A DNA stretch of 64,000 nucleotides from an uncultured Clostridium sp. (GTDB taxonomy: Bacteria; Bacillota; Clostridia; Lachnospirales; Lachnospiraceae): positions 16,079 to 80,078 of the forward strand of contig URFM01000011.1 of NCBI GenBank assembly GCA_900547035.1. Direction: 5' to 3'. How positions within the stretch are numbered: the first letter of the stretch is position 1; every line of letters starts with the position of its first letter. The notes beneath the pieces were generated by a model. That model saw nothing but the letters and a program-made list of their open reading frames with translations, was not told the DNA's origin and did no database searches. A program made the position numbers and the translations under genes. Below are positions 52,157 to 61,660 of the stretch, one piece after another.

Positions 52157-52258
52157 TGTCGCCAGTTCCGGGAGGAGTGCGGTTTCGCCCGTATCGGAGG
52201 TGTCCGGTCTCACACATGCATATCCCGGGAACACGCTCCGGCTGGAGACACTTTTTTA
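52157..52258 (+). ncRNA. Candidate structured small RNA of about 100 nt
   Basis: Begins about six bases after a near-consensus -10 and ends in TTTTTTATTTT. The ends pair through GTGTC/GACAC and CCAG/CTGG, then CCGGGAG/CTCCGG (one bulge) and GTG/CAC, giving one long interrupted stem; an inner CGG-TTTCGC-CCG hairpin and CCGG/CCGG pairs close the rest. A frame through it has no ribosome site. It does not contain the SRP GGAAG signature and is too short for 6S RNA. It lies between recombinase 2 and mgtC. Confidence 0.6.
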
Positions 52259-52280
52259 TTTTCATCATTAAATCGGACGC

Positions 52281-52327
52281 AAAAAATCCGAAAGAAATCT
52301 TACTGTAAGAATTCCCTCCGGATTTTT
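52281..52327 (-). terminator. Terminator after mgtC
   Basis: AAAAATCCG/CGGATTTTTT with inner TCTTAC-TG-TAAGA-type pairs; T-run on the minus strand, 44 bases after the mgtC stop. Confidence 0.75.
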
Positions 52328-52370
52328 CCATTTTAGTCTCTCAATTTTCGCTTTTTTATCCCGTCAAATT

Positions 52371-53054
52371 TTATCCAGAAACAACGTGAATTCGCTCATC
52401 ACTAGCCAATCCATAGATTAGCTGATTCTTCTCATATTGCGCTGGAAACAGTAGGTCAAACTCTACCTTTGTCTCGTCTTTCGCTTTATTCTTAGTAATT
52501 TTTACATTAACCTCCCGTATCCGGTCTCTGCGAAACCTCTGGCGCAATTCCTCAATCACCTGCTCGTAATCTTCAGTGGTCACTTTTAAAAATCCCCGAT
52601 ACGGCTCTGCTGTTAAAAAAGAGGTCATATGAAGAACCATCTGCGTAATCACAATCAACACCCCCGAACACACTCCTAAAAGACATGAACCAGCACCAAT
52701 AGCCATTCCAACTCCTGCTGTGGCCCAGATCCCTGCCGCTGTTGTAAGCCCGCTAACCGCATTATTGCGTATAAAAATAACACCTGCACCAAGAAAACCA
52801 ATTCCTGACACAATTTGGGCCGCTACCCGGGAAGCATCGTAATCCGGAATATCGCGGAAACTATATTTTGAAACAATCATAATCAGCGCAGAACCCATAC
52901 ACACGATGGCATGAGTTCTCATACCGGCATTTTTCTCCCGATTCTTTCGTTCATATCCAATCAGGTACCCCATAAATGTAGCCAGTACAATTCGAAGAAG
53001 CAATCTCCCCTGATACAAAAGATCGTATTGCTCAAGCAGGTTTTCCAACTCCAT
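52371..53054 (-). CDS. MgtC/SapB family membrane protein
   Basis: 227 residues. The conserved N-terminal membrane part has LATFMGYLIGYERKNREKNA, GMRTHAIVCMGSALIMIVSK, DASRVAAQIVSGIGFLGAG and GLTTAAGIWATAGVGMAIGA; the C-terminal cytosolic part is ACT-like. MgtC proteins influence magnesium stress survival and ATP synthase or phosphate homeostasis. It lies 30 bases after deoC and may be read with the nucleoside operon. Confidence 0.92.
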   Translation of the reverse strand: MELENLLEQYDLLYQGRLLLRIVLATFMGYLIGYERKNREKNAGMRTHAIVCMGSALIMIVSKYSFRDIPDYDASRVAAQIVSGIGFLGAGVIFIRNNAVSGLTTAAGIWATAGVGMAIGAGSCLLGVCSGVLIVITQMVLHMTSFLTAEPYRGFLKVTTEDYEQVIEELRQRFRRDRIREVNVKITKNKAKDETKVEFDLLFPAQYEKNQLIYGLASDERIHVVSG

Positions 53055-53084
53055 GGTCTCACCCCCTCAGGACCACACCGGACA

Positions 53085-53756
53085 TTAATAGGATTCGGTA
53101 AGTTCCATCCCTTCCATAATCCCCACGCCATTGCTGGTTCCCAGTCTCTCGCAGCCCATCTCCACATATTTCCTAGCTTCTTCAGTCGTCCGAATTCCTC
53201 CGGAGGCTTTCATTTTCACAGGAGAATCTTTTAAATATTTTCTAAACAGCTCGATGTCTTCAAAAGAAGCTCCTCTGCTTCCGTACCCTGTAGAAGTTTT
53301 GATAAAATCAGCTCCTGTTTCTGCCACAATCTGACACATAGTACCAATCTGCTCTTCATTCAAATAGCAGGTTTCAATAATTACTTTCAGAATCCGTTCT
53401 CTGCTGTGACATACCTCTACCAACGCAGCGACTTCCTGCTTCACAAACTCTTTGTCTCCTTCTACCAATTTACCTACATTGATTACCATATCAATTTCAT
53501 CGGCACCGTTTTCAATTGCTTGTGCAGCCTCAAAGACTTTCACTTGGGTGGTGTGGGTCCCGAATGGGAACCCCACCACACTGCAGGTATGAACACCGCT
53601 TTCCTTTAACTCCCTAGCTACAATCGGAACATTGCAGGGATTAACACACACAGAAGCAAAATGATATTTTTTTGCTTCAATGCATTTCTGCACAATATCA
53701 GCTTCCGTAGCAAAGGGCTTTAAATAGGTATGATCGATGTACTGATTTAAACTCAT
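53085..53756 (-). CDS. deoC: Deoxyribose-phosphate aldolase
   Basis: 223 residues. The Schiff-base Lys lies in GADFIKTSTGYGSRGA and the second Lys in VKMKASGGIRTTEEARKYVE; DEIDMVINVGKLVEGD is also typical. It splits deoxyribose-5-phosphate to glyceraldehyde-3-phosphate and acetaldehyde. It ends the nucleoside/ribose operon, 23 bases after the binding-protein gene. Confidence 0.95.
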   Translation of the reverse strand: MSLNQYIDHTYLKPFATEADIVQKCIEAKKYHFASVCVNPCNVPIVARELKESGVHTCSVVGFPFGTHTTQVKVFEAAQAIENGADEIDMVINVGKLVEGDKEFVKQEVAALVEVCHSRERILKVIIETCYLNEEQIGTMCQIVAETGADFIKTSTGYGSRGASFEDIELFRKYLKDSPVKMKASGGIRTTEEARKYVEMGCERLGTSNGVGIMEGMELTESY

Positions 53757-53779
53757 ACATTCACCTTTTCTTTCTATAC

Positions 53780-55120
53780 TTATGAACCCAACAACGCTTT
53801 CGTCTGATCAGAAATCGCCTGTACTGCTTCTTCTGGCGTATAATCTGGTTCTTCAATACACCGTTGAATCTCTGTCATCATGATCTCCGAATGAATCTGA
53901 GGATAATTTTCATTAACCGGTCTGGGGATATCTGTGTATTCCATCTGCTCCAAGGCTGTTTTGGCATTGTCATTGGCGCCGGTAAATTCCTGGTAAATGT
54001 CACTGTCCGCGGCCGCCTGGCTGCTGGGAAGATAACCGGTCTGGCTGGCCCAATAAGCAGACACATCCGGACTGGTAAGATACTTTAAGAAGTCCATAGT
54101 AGCTGCTGCATCGTCCTCATGTCCAACCATCATCACCACATTAGCTCCGCCAGTAGGCACGCCAAAACGAGTGTTCTTGGGCAGGAAACATGTACCGATT
54201 TCGAAATCACAGGAAGCACTTAATGTTCCCAGGTCACCAGAAGAAACCACAATCATACCGGTAATTCCAGCTGCAAAATCAGAGCGGGCAGCTTCATAAG
54301 AATTGTATTCTTTTCCTGGAGGCGCCTTCATGATTCCTTCATTAATCATATTTTTCCACAACTCCAGCGGCATCGTTCCTGTTTCATTATTAAAGGCAAT
54401 ATCCGTTTCATCTTCATTGAGAATCCGTCCATCGGACTCCATAATAAACGCTTCATAGAACCAGGCATCAATCGGCATTTCAAATCCCCAACGCTCGTCC
54501 GGAATTGACAGCTTGGCCGCATATTCCTGAAGCTCATCCCAGGTTTCCGGCGGGTCCTCCGGGTCTAAGCCCACCTCGGTGAACATATCCTTGTTGTAAT
54601 AAAACATAGGCGTGCTTCGGTTAAAGGGCAATGCATACACGCCCTCTCCCCAGTCACAGCTGTTCATCAGCCCCGGATAGAACATACTCAAATCCAATCC
54701 TGACTCTGCCGCAAGGTCCGTCATGTCCTGAAGAACGCCGTAATCCGCAAACATTTTGGTCCGTCCCATCTCCAACTGCGCTACATGAGGAATCTCACCG
54801 GAAGTTACCGCTGCCTGAAGTTTTGCTGCCATATCATAATAATTTCCTTGGAATTCCACGGTTACATGTACGGCATCCTGACTTGCATTATAATCACTTA
54901 CAATCTTATCCAGAGTTTCTCCCATTCCGCCGCTCATACTGCTCCAAAAAATTACCTCTGTAGCATCTCCAGCCGGGGCAGTTTCTCCGGATTCTCCTGC
55001 CTCTGTTGCCGCGTTGTCAGCAGAAGACCCTGCCGTATCCGTTGTTTCCCCTCCCGAACAGCCTGCCGCAATGGCCGCTGTCGCAAGGACTGCCATCATC
55101 CATGACATTCTTTTTCTCAT
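53780..55120 (-). CDS. ABC transporter sugar-type substrate-binding lipoprotein
   Basis: 446 residues. Lipobox IAAGC after a basic N-terminus, then an acidic linker and ATEVIFWSSMSGGMGETLDK, the start of family 1 (UgpB/MalE-like) binding proteins; YALPFNRSTPMFYYNKDMFT is the hinge segment. UgpB-like proteins bind sugars, glycerol phosphates or glycerophosphodiesters. The ATG at 55120 has GAGAGGT six bases upstream. Between the phosphodiesterase gene and deoC. Confidence 0.88.
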   Translation of the reverse strand: MRKRMSWMMAVLATAAIAAGCSGGETTDTAGSSADNAATEAGESGETAPAGDATEVIFWSSMSGGMGETLDKIVSDYNASQDAVHVTVEFQGNYYDMAAKLQAAVTSGEIPHVAQLEMGRTKMFADYGVLQDMTDLAAESGLDLSMFYPGLMNSCDWGEGVYALPFNRSTPMFYYNKDMFTEVGLDPEDPPETWDELQEYAAKLSIPDERWGFEMPIDAWFYEAFIMESDGRILNEDETDIAFNNETGTMPLELWKNMINEGIMKAPPGKEYNSYEAARSDFAAGITGMIVVSSGDLGTLSASCDFEIGTCFLPKNTRFGVPTGGANVVMMVGHEDDAAATMDFLKYLTSPDVSAYWASQTGYLPSSQAAADSDIYQEFTGANDNAKTALEQMEYTDIPRPVNENYPQIHSEIMMTEIQRCIEEPDYTPEEAVQAISDQTKALLGS

Positions 55121-55196
55121 AACCTTACCTCTCTTTCTTTTTCCTTCAGGATATTCTTGTATCGTCAGGTGAATCAAATTTATTCCCCTGTTTTCT

Positions 55197-56495
55197 CTAG
55201 TTCAAAATTTCCTCAATCGCTCTTCCTTTGGCCTGAGGCATCGTAAATCCGAGGATTTTTGCAAAAGTTGGAGCTTCATCGATGATACGCTGCCGCGGAA
55301 TCACCACCTTTTTCTTCACATCGGGACCTGCAATCATAAATACCGGCTGAGGGCCCTTGTGAGGCAGATGACCGTGGGAAGCTACTGAAAACTTATAGTC
55401 GGAATTATCCGGTTTTACAATCAATTCTCCCGTGCAAGCAGCTCCAAAGCTAGTGCTGTCCTTTCCCTCCAATATATAGTCAAAATCCCCAGTTAAATGT
55501 TGTTCCCGCTCCACTTCCTCTTTCGTAAATACACTCTCCACTCCATAGGCAGGGTTCTCTCTCATCTGATAGAGCAAGTCTTCCAGTTTTTCCCGTATTT
55601 CCAGATTGTCAGGGTCTTTTAATACAACCTGGCAAGAAAGGGAGGTGGAATTACAGTAAGCGTCCCAGTCTATAATCTTACCTTCCTCATTTATGCGAAT
55701 CAAACCTGCCTGTACCAAAAGGACGTTGGGGTTAAATAGCTGCTTTACAGCTAAATGCCCATGATCACTGATAACTGCAAAATTGGTATTTTCATACACC
55801 CCTGCGTCCATTGCCGCTTCCATCAGACGGCCCAGCCAGTCATCATTTGCAATAATAGCCTGTTTTACTGCCTCTCCATGAATACCATTTGCATGTCGGG
55901 TATGATCCAGATGCGCCAAATGAATAAACATAACATCCGGCTGGTACCGACGAATGATGTCACAGGAAGCACCTACCATCATATGATCCATAAAAGGCTG
56001 CGTGGTTTTTCTCAGTTTGTGCCAGTGACGCTCCATTACCCCACCTGGTTCAAACATGTTCTCACTACATCCCGTTTTCAGAATAGGTCTAGGATCCACT
56101 TTGTCATTTTCCGGCCAAATCTCCGCCACAAGCCAGTCTACCTTAGGATCTGCTCCCATGCAGGGCCATCCAACACATGCCGTAGTATATCCCTGATCAT
56201 GAGCTAAATCCAGCAAAGTATCTACCTTCAAATCTTTGTGATACCAGTACCAATCCGGGGACGGATTTCCCACATCCAATTTTTCATTGTGAAAAATCCC
56301 ATGGTACATAGGCCAGGTTCCGGTAATAATTGAAGCGTGGGCTGGGTAGGTAAAAGAGGGATAGACGCTTCTCATTCCGCCTTTCACGTAACTCCCCTGC
56401 TCTAGAATCTTTTTAAAATTTGGCAGTGTTTTCAGCAGTTCCATATCCTCATCAAAAAGAGAGTCAATGGACAGTACAATCAACTTTTTTCTCAT
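55197..56495 (-). CDS. Alkaline-phosphatase superfamily nucleotide pyrophosphatase/phosphodiesterase
   Basis: 432 residues, no signal peptide. Metal and nucleophile motifs: IVLSIDSLFDED, SVYPSFTYPAHASIITGTWP (Thr nucleophile), HLAHLDHTRHANG and VISDHGH. NPP-type enzymes cleave phosphodiester or pyrophosphate bonds. Placed between the binding protein and the permeases, it probably processes the imported compound, perhaps a nucleotide or glycerophosphodiester, in the cytoplasm. Confidence 0.85.
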   Translation of the reverse strand: MRKKLIVLSIDSLFDEDMELLKTLPNFKKILEQGSYVKGGMRSVYPSFTYPAHASIITGTWPMYHGIFHNEKLDVGNPSPDWYWYHKDLKVDTLLDLAHDQGYTTACVGWPCMGADPKVDWLVAEIWPENDKVDPRPILKTGCSENMFEPGGVMERHWHKLRKTTQPFMDHMMVGASCDIIRRYQPDVMFIHLAHLDHTRHANGIHGEAVKQAIIANDDWLGRLMEAAMDAGVYENTNFAVISDHGHLAVKQLFNPNVLLVQAGLIRINEEGKIIDWDAYCNSTSLSCQVVLKDPDNLEIREKLEDLLYQMRENPAYGVESVFTKEEVEREQHLTGDFDYILEGKDSTSFGAACTGELIVKPDNSDYKFSVASHGHLPHKGPQPVFMIAGPDVKKKVVIPRQRIIDEAPTFAKILGFTMPQAKGRAIEEILN

Positions 56496-56510
56496 TTTTA
56501 TCCTCCTTTA

Positions 56511-57356
56511 TTATTTAATTCCTGAATAAGCAAAGGCCTTCCGAATTTGTTTATTAGCAAAGAGATAAACAATCAAAATTGGTACAACCAAGAACATATT
56601 TCCCGCCATCAACACATTCCAGAGCCTCCCCCCCTCCTGGCTGTTGAGCATAGCCACTCCGATAGGGAGAGTCCGATAAGCATCCTTTGTGGTCATAATC
56701 AAAGGCCAGAAATACGAATTCCAGCTGGAAATAAAGCTTAAAAGTCCGATAGTAAAGATGGCTGGTCTTGCCATGGGAATCATAATTCGAAGAATAATTT
56801 TAAATTCTCCCGCATCGTCTAGTCTTGCGGCTTCAATAATTTCCTCTGGTATCTGCATAAAATACTGACGAAGCAAGAAGATTCCAAAGGCATTCGCGAT
56901 AAAGGGCAAAATCTGTGGCAATAGACTCTGCAAAATTCCTGCTTTGCTGAACATCAGATAGATAGGAATAAAGGTAACCTGCTGAGGAATCATAAATCCC
57001 AGCAAAACGATTCCAAAAAACAGGTTTTTAAAGCGGAATCTGCACCTTGCAAAACCATATGCCGCCGGAATAATGACAATGTACTGCAAAATCAAAACAG
57101 CAAAGCTGACAATCAGAGAGTTCTTCAAAAACAGCGGCACGTCCACCATTTCCAACGCCTGGGTATAGCCCTCTGTTGTCCAAGTGTGGGGCAACATCGT
57201 AGGCGGATACACCGTAGTTTCTTTATATGGCTTAAAGGATGTAAGAACCATCCATATAAAGGGATAGGCAATTAAAAAAATGACAAGGACCTTTAAAGCC
57301 GCATTGAGGATGGCCGCCAGAATATGACCGATTTTTTTTATTTGAAATTGTCCCAT
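56511..57356 (-). CDS. ABC transporter permease (UgpE/MalG-like)
   Basis: 281 residues with six helices. The coupling motif is EEIIEAARLDDAGEFKIILR followed by IMIPMARPAIFTIGLLSFI. Pairs with the next permease to move the ligand of the 53780-55120 lipoprotein. 12 bases from the upstream permease gene. Confidence 0.9.
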   Translation of the reverse strand: MGQFQIKKIGHILAAILNAALKVLVIFLIAYPFIWMVLTSFKPYKETTVYPPTMLPHTWTTEGYTQALEMVDVPLFLKNSLIVSFAVLILQYIVIIPAAYGFARCRFRFKNLFFGIVLLGFMIPQQVTFIPIYLMFSKAGILQSLLPQILPFIANAFGIFLLRQYFMQIPEEIIEAARLDDAGEFKIILRIMIPMARPAIFTIGLLSFISSWNSYFWPLIMTTKDAYRTLPIGVAMLNSQEGGRLWNVLMAGNMFLVVPILIVYLFANKQIRKAFAYSGIK

Positions 57357-57368
57357 AGTACGCCTCCT

Positions 57369-58247
57369 CTATTGATAATGAACTTTCTTTCCCAAAAATA
57401 CAAAATAAAGAATCGTCAGTATTCCCACCAGTCCCAGCAGTACCACCGCTTCTGCCGTAGCTGGTCCTAGTTTCAAATACTTAAAAGCATCGGAATAAAT
57501 CTGATACACCAGCGTATTAGTAGAGCTGACTGGTCCCCCCTGAGTCATCAGATTGACTGTATCAAACACTTGGAAGGAACTGATGGTTGCCACAATCGTT
57601 GTAAAAAACAGCGTAGGGCTAATCATCGGCAAAGTGATTCTGAAAAATGTGCGTACTTTGGGCGTATCGTCGATTTCTGCCGCCTCATAGATGTCCTTGG
57701 GGACCCCTTGCAGTGCTGCCAGAATCAGTAGAGAATAATACCCCAGACTTTTCCAAACCATCATTCCCACCAAGGACGCCAGCGCCGTTTTGCTGCTAGC
57801 CAGGAAGGGAAAAGGTTTCATGCCTATAGACCGCAGAACATAGTTGATCGCACCGATTTGCGGGTCCATAATCCACAAAAATACGGTAGATACGGAGACC
57901 AGTGATATAATGTGGGGCGTAAAAACAGCTGCCAGCGTCAAGCTGTTTAGATGTTTCTGCGCCTTGGAATTCACCCAAACCGCAAACAAAGTCGCCAGCA
58001 CCATCAAAATTGCTACCAATCCAATGGAGTATATGATGGTATTTTTCAAGGTAATGTGAAAATCCACACTTTTAAACAGTGTCGTAAAATTTTCCAGGGC
58101 TACAAAATTACGTTTTTTGCTCAGCAAGCTCCCATCTCTCAGGCTAGAATCCAAAAGATAAAAAATAGGGTAAATGGTAAAGATACACAACAGCACGATG
58201 GCCGGCAGAATCAGCAGATAGCCCTTTACAGCCTCTTTTTTGTTCAT
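57369..58247 (-). CDS. ABC transporter permease (UgpA/MalF-like)
   Basis: 292 residues with six helices. Coupling motif KDIYEAAEIDDTPKVRTFFR then ITLPMISPTLFFTTIVATI. Partner of the UgpE-like permease, six bases after the ATPase gene. Confidence 0.9.
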   Translation of the reverse strand: MNKKEAVKGYLLILPAIVLLCIFTIYPIFYLLDSSLRDGSLLSKKRNFVALENFTTLFKSVDFHITLKNTIIYSIGLVAILMVLATLFAVWVNSKAQKHLNSLTLAAVFTPHIISLVSVSTVFLWIMDPQIGAINYVLRSIGMKPFPFLASSKTALASLVGMMVWKSLGYYSLLILAALQGVPKDIYEAAEIDDTPKVRTFFRITLPMISPTLFFTTIVATISSFQVFDTVNLMTQGGPVSSTNTLVYQIYSDAFKYLKLGPATAEAVVLLGLVGILTILYFVFLGKKVHYQ

Positions 58248-58253
58248 CCGAAA

Positions 58254-59288
58254 TTACGCTCCTTTCTCAAGGCTTCTTAATCCCGCTTTTATCTGGTCCG
58301 TTACCGGAATCCGGTTGCCGTCGGGAGCAAAAGCAAAAATATGTTCCTCCTTCACAAAAATCTGACAATTCTCTCCATCAATATCGTCCTCGGTTTTTAC
58401 CATAATTTTTCCATAAGCTGTCTCTATGGAATAATTCATCTCTGCTCCCAGCTGCTCTTTCGTCACAATCCGTCCTTTAATCTGAATCATCGCATTGCCT
58501 GGATTGATAAGAGCGGTCTTTTCCGGGCGAAATCCGATTTTTGTATCCGGAACCATAGTATCCAGAATATTCATAGGAGGTGTCCCGATAAACTGTGCCG
58601 TGTAGGCATTCTGGGGATTGTGGTACATCTCCTTAGGCGTGGAACGCTGCATGATCACGCCCTTATCCATCAGGATAATGTTGTCTCCCATGCTCATTGC
58701 CTCCACTTGGTCATGGGTTACATAAATGAATGTCGCTTTAAGCCGCTTATGGAGTTCAATTAATTCCACCCGCATTTGCTGTCTTAATTTGGCATCCAGA
58801 TTTGACAGCGGCTCGTCCATGAGAAACACCTTAGGATTCTTGACCATAGCCCTGGCCAGTGCGACTCTCTGGCGCTGACCTCCAGACAGTTCCGAAGGCT
58901 TTCTGTTCAGATAAGGAGTCAGCCCAACGATTTCACAGACATCCTGAATCAGCTTGTTCCTTTCGTCCTTAGGTACTTTTTTGTTTTTCAGGCCAAATTC
59001 AATATTATCTCTGACAGACATGGTGGGATATAAGGCATAATTCTGAAAAACCATGGCGATTCCTCTCTTGCCTGGAGCCATATCCACCACATTCTGGTCA
59101 TCAATCAAAATTTCACCTGAAGTAGGCTTTTCCAGACCGGCAATCATTCGCAATGTTGTGGATTTTCCACAGCCAGAGGGGCCTACCAGTACCGTAAATG
59201 AATTGTCCTCAATGGTAAAATTCAGGTCAGGAATAATAACATCTTTTCCATACGCCTTGTGAATATGTTTCAGTGTAATCGAACTCAT
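58254..59288 (-). CDS. ABC transporter ATP-binding protein (UgpC/MsmK/MalK-like)
   Basis: 344 residues. Walker A LVGPSGCGKSTTLRMIAGLE, signature LSGGQRQRVALARAM, Walker B VFLMDEPLSNLDAKLR, and the MalK-type C-terminal OB-fold domain (PDTKIGFRPEKTALI). Energises the two permeases. First ABC gene after the ribokinase. Confidence 0.93.
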   Translation of the reverse strand: MSSITLKHIHKAYGKDVIIPDLNFTIEDNSFTVLVGPSGCGKSTTLRMIAGLEKPTSGEILIDDQNVVDMAPGKRGIAMVFQNYALYPTMSVRDNIEFGLKNKKVPKDERNKLIQDVCEIVGLTPYLNRKPSELSGGQRQRVALARAMVKNPKVFLMDEPLSNLDAKLRQQMRVELIELHKRLKATFIYVTHDQVEAMSMGDNIILMDKGVIMQRSTPKEMYHNPQNAYTAQFIGTPPMNILDTMVPDTKIGFRPEKTALINPGNAMIQIKGRIVTKEQLGAEMNYSIETAYGKIMVKTEDDIDGENCQIFVKEEHIFAFAPDGNRIPVTDQIKAGLRSLEKGA

Positions 59289-59347
59289 CTGCTCTGCTCC
59301 TCTCTTTTGCTCTCCCCCGGACTTTCGCCCGTTTTTTGCTCCGCGCG

Positions 59348-60280
59348 TTACAGTTCCACCTTATGATTTTTGATAAATTCCTGAATTTCTTTTTTGGAAG
59401 GCATCGCTGGTGCTGTACCCATTTTGGTAACCGCCAGATTGGAAACTACATTCCCGTATCTTGCAGCAGAAAGCAGGTCCATACCTTGGCTCAAACCAGC
59501 CAATAATCCTCCATTGAAGGCATCCCCGGCTCCCGTGGTATCAACCACCGGAACATCATAATTAGAAATAATTTCTTCTCTCTTGCCATCATTGTAATAC
59601 ACGCCCCGTTTGCCAATGGTTATAATCACCTGCTTCACACCCTTTTCAAAAAAAGCTTGTGCAGCTTTTCGGCACCCTTCCGTGTCATCGCAGGCAATGC
59701 CCGTCAAAATCTTAGCTTCCACCTCGTTGGGCGTAACCAGTTCCAGTAAAGGATATAGCTCTTCTGTCAGCTTCTGAACCGGCGCTGTATTCAAAATCAC
59801 TTTAATTCCTATCTTATTTGCCAAACGAATCAATTTTTCTGTGGCATCTGGATTGATTTCCATCTGAAGCAGCAGATATTCACAGTCTTTTAATGCTTCT
59901 TCCAGTTTTTTGATATCCTCATCCGTAAAGGTACTGCATGCCCCCAGAACCACTACAATCTCATTTTGGCTGGTAATTTCGTCTACCGAAATTAAAGCCG
60001 CCCCAGTTGGCACCTGACTATTTTCAAATACATACTCCAAAGGAATCCCGTTGGCTTTAAAGGAATCTCTCGCAATCTCAGCAAAACTATCCGTACCTAT
60101 TTTTGTGGAGAAAACCAGCTCGCTTCCTGCTCTTTTTGCTGCTGCAGCCTGATTGGCTCCTTTCCCTCCAGGACCTGCTTTAAAATAGCTTCCCATAACC
60201 GTCTCCCCCGGTTCCGGCAAATGAGGAGTTCTGGCCATCAAATCTACTACAAAGCTTCCTACAACCGCAACTTTTTTCAT
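59348..60280 (-). CDS. rbsK: Ribokinase
   Basis: 310 residues of the PfkB family: substrate motif GPGGKGANQAAAAKRAGSEL near the start and DTTGAGDAFNGGLLAG with the catalytic Asp near 255. It phosphorylates ribose at O5. The ATG at 60280 has AAGGAGG eight bases upstream. Follows the LacI gene by 20 bases and precedes the ABC genes. Confidence 0.92.
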   Translation of the reverse strand: MKKVAVVGSFVVDLMARTPHLPEPGETVMGSYFKAGPGGKGANQAAAAKRAGSELVFSTKIGTDSFAEIARDSFKANGIPLEYVFENSQVPTGAALISVDEITSQNEIVVVLGACSTFTDEDIKKLEEALKDCEYLLLQMEINPDATEKLIRLANKIGIKVILNTAPVQKLTEELYPLLELVTPNEVEAKILTGIACDDTEGCRKAAQAFFEKGVKQVIITIGKRGVYYNDGKREEIISNYDVPVVDTTGAGDAFNGGLLAGLSQGMDLLSAARYGNVVSNLAVTKMGTAPAMPSKKEIQEFIKNHKVEL

Positions 60281-60300
60281 CCCTTGTTCCTCCTTCCAAT

Positions 60301-61323
60301 TCATTTTGGGCATAGCCGCTCCGAACCCCTGACAATCAGCTTAGGTGTAAGGATAATTCTCTGTTCAACCCCGCTCTTTCCTCCCTTTAGCATCTTTGAC
60401 ATCAGCTTCATTGCCTGATAGCCCATCTCCCTGCTGGGACGGTCCACCACAGTTAGCTGATAATGAAACATATTTACCAGTGGAAGGTCGTCAAATCCCA
60501 CCAGCGCCATATCATCCGGTATTTTGACTCCAGACCCAACTAATTCCGAAATACAGCCCAGGGTCATATGGTTATTGCTGGAAAAGATTGCCGTTACATC
60601 CGGGTAATCAGCTAAAATATGCCTGGTAATCAGTTTTCCGCTGGTAATGCTGAAATCTCCGTTAAAAATCAGCTCTTCCCGGACTGGAATGTTCATAAGT
60701 TTAAACGCGTCCTGGTATCCTTTCCGCCTTCCTCTTCCAGGTACTGTATTAATAGGCCCGGCAATTAATGCAATATTGCTGTGACCGTTTTCCAACAGCA
60801 ACTTCGTAGCCTCAAAAGCTCCGTACTCATTATCTACAAACACTCCTGCATGACCGGTATATTTCACATCCCGGTCAACTAAAACCACCGGGATCTTCAT
60901 ATTGGACAGCAGATTCAAATACTCGTTATTTACGTTGTCATCATCATCTGATACCGGCGTGATAATAATTCCAGCCACCTGAAGTTCTTTCATCAGCCTC
61001 AAATACTGTATCTCCGTCCGGTCCGAATCCTTTGTATGACATATAACGACTTTCATACCCATCTGCTCTGCTCTTTCCTCAATTCCTTGTATCACATCGA
61101 CAAAAAAACTGTTAGTCAAATCCGGAATCAGTACGCCCACGGTTCGTCCATCCCTTTTTGCGCTTCGGATCAGATCCTCTGGAATAAGGCCCATCTCCTT
61201 CATAGCCTCCTCCACCTTCTCACGTGTTTCCGCTTTGACATTTTCTGCCTGATGAAGAACTCTTGAAACAGTAGCAATTGAAACATTTGCCTTTGCGGCA
61301 ATCTCTCTTACATTTCCTGCCAT
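60301..61323 (-). CDS. LacI family regulator of the nucleoside/ribose operon
   Basis: 340 residues. The N-terminal headpiece VREIAAKANVSIATVSRVLH is followed by the hinge and a periplasmic-binding-type core (VGVLIPDLTNSFFVDVIQGI). The ATG at 61323 has AAAGGAG seven bases upstream. It heads the minus-strand operon lacI-rbsK-ABC-npp-deoC and is divergent from the uridine phosphorylase gene, so it likely governs both directions. Ribose or a nucleoside is the likely inducer. Confidence 0.9.
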   Translation of the reverse strand: MAGNVREIAAKANVSIATVSRVLHQAENVKAETREKVEEAMKEMGLIPEDLIRSAKRDGRTVGVLIPDLTNSFFVDVIQGIEERAEQMGMKVVICHTKDSDRTEIQYLRLMKELQVAGIIITPVSDDDDNVNNEYLNLLSNMKIPVVLVDRDVKYTGHAGVFVDNEYGAFEATKLLLENGHSNIALIAGPINTVPGRGRRKGYQDAFKLMNIPVREELIFNGDFSITSGKLITRHILADYPDVTAIFSSNNHMTLGCISELVGSGVKIPDDMALVGFDDLPLVNMFHYQLTVVDRPSREMGYQAMKLMSKMLKGGKSGVEQRIILTPKLIVRGSERLCPK

Positions 61324-61581
61324 AATTTCACTCCTTTTGCCATATGTCCTTTTTGTAACACAATGATGTAACAATCCTATTTGTTTCAATTATTGTACCA
61401 TATTTTTCTTCATCTGTTACATCTATAAAACCACAAAATCCAAAGAAAGTATATGTATAGTATTTACAAATTTTTATTTCAATTATTGTTTATCGTGTTA
61501 AAAAATAACCACTTTTTTATTTTGTTTCATATTGTTTCAAAAAAATATTGATATTTTACATGGTTTTTACACGTTTTAAAT

Positions 61582-61610
61582 TTGCATTTTACACAAGAAT
61601 ATGCTATGGT
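61582..61610 (+). promoter_or_regulatory. Candidate promoter of the uridine phosphorylase operon
   Basis: TTGCAT (61582-61587), 17 bases, TATGGT (61605-61610). The 61390-61580 stretch upstream has repeated TTTCAATTATTGT (61383, about 61479) and TTGTTTCA motifs and a distant inverted pair GATGTAACA / TGTTACATC (61364 and 61417), possible operator halves. Confidence 0.45.
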
Positions 61611-61660
61611 AATTCTCAGAAAGATATAGAATTCCGTTTCAGGAGAGAAGGAGGACGATC

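Noticed and set aside
52157..52258. Signal recognition particle or 6S RNA
   Set aside because: The SRP apical GGAAG motif is absent and the length is far below 6S.
52150..52308. Short protein read through the candidate small RNA
   Set aside because: No ribosome site, odd composition, and its first codon overlaps the -10 box.
61364..61425. Firm LacI operator from GATGTAACA / TGTTACATC
   Set aside because: The halves are over 40 bases apart and several similar AT-rich words compete, so it is kept only as a weak note.
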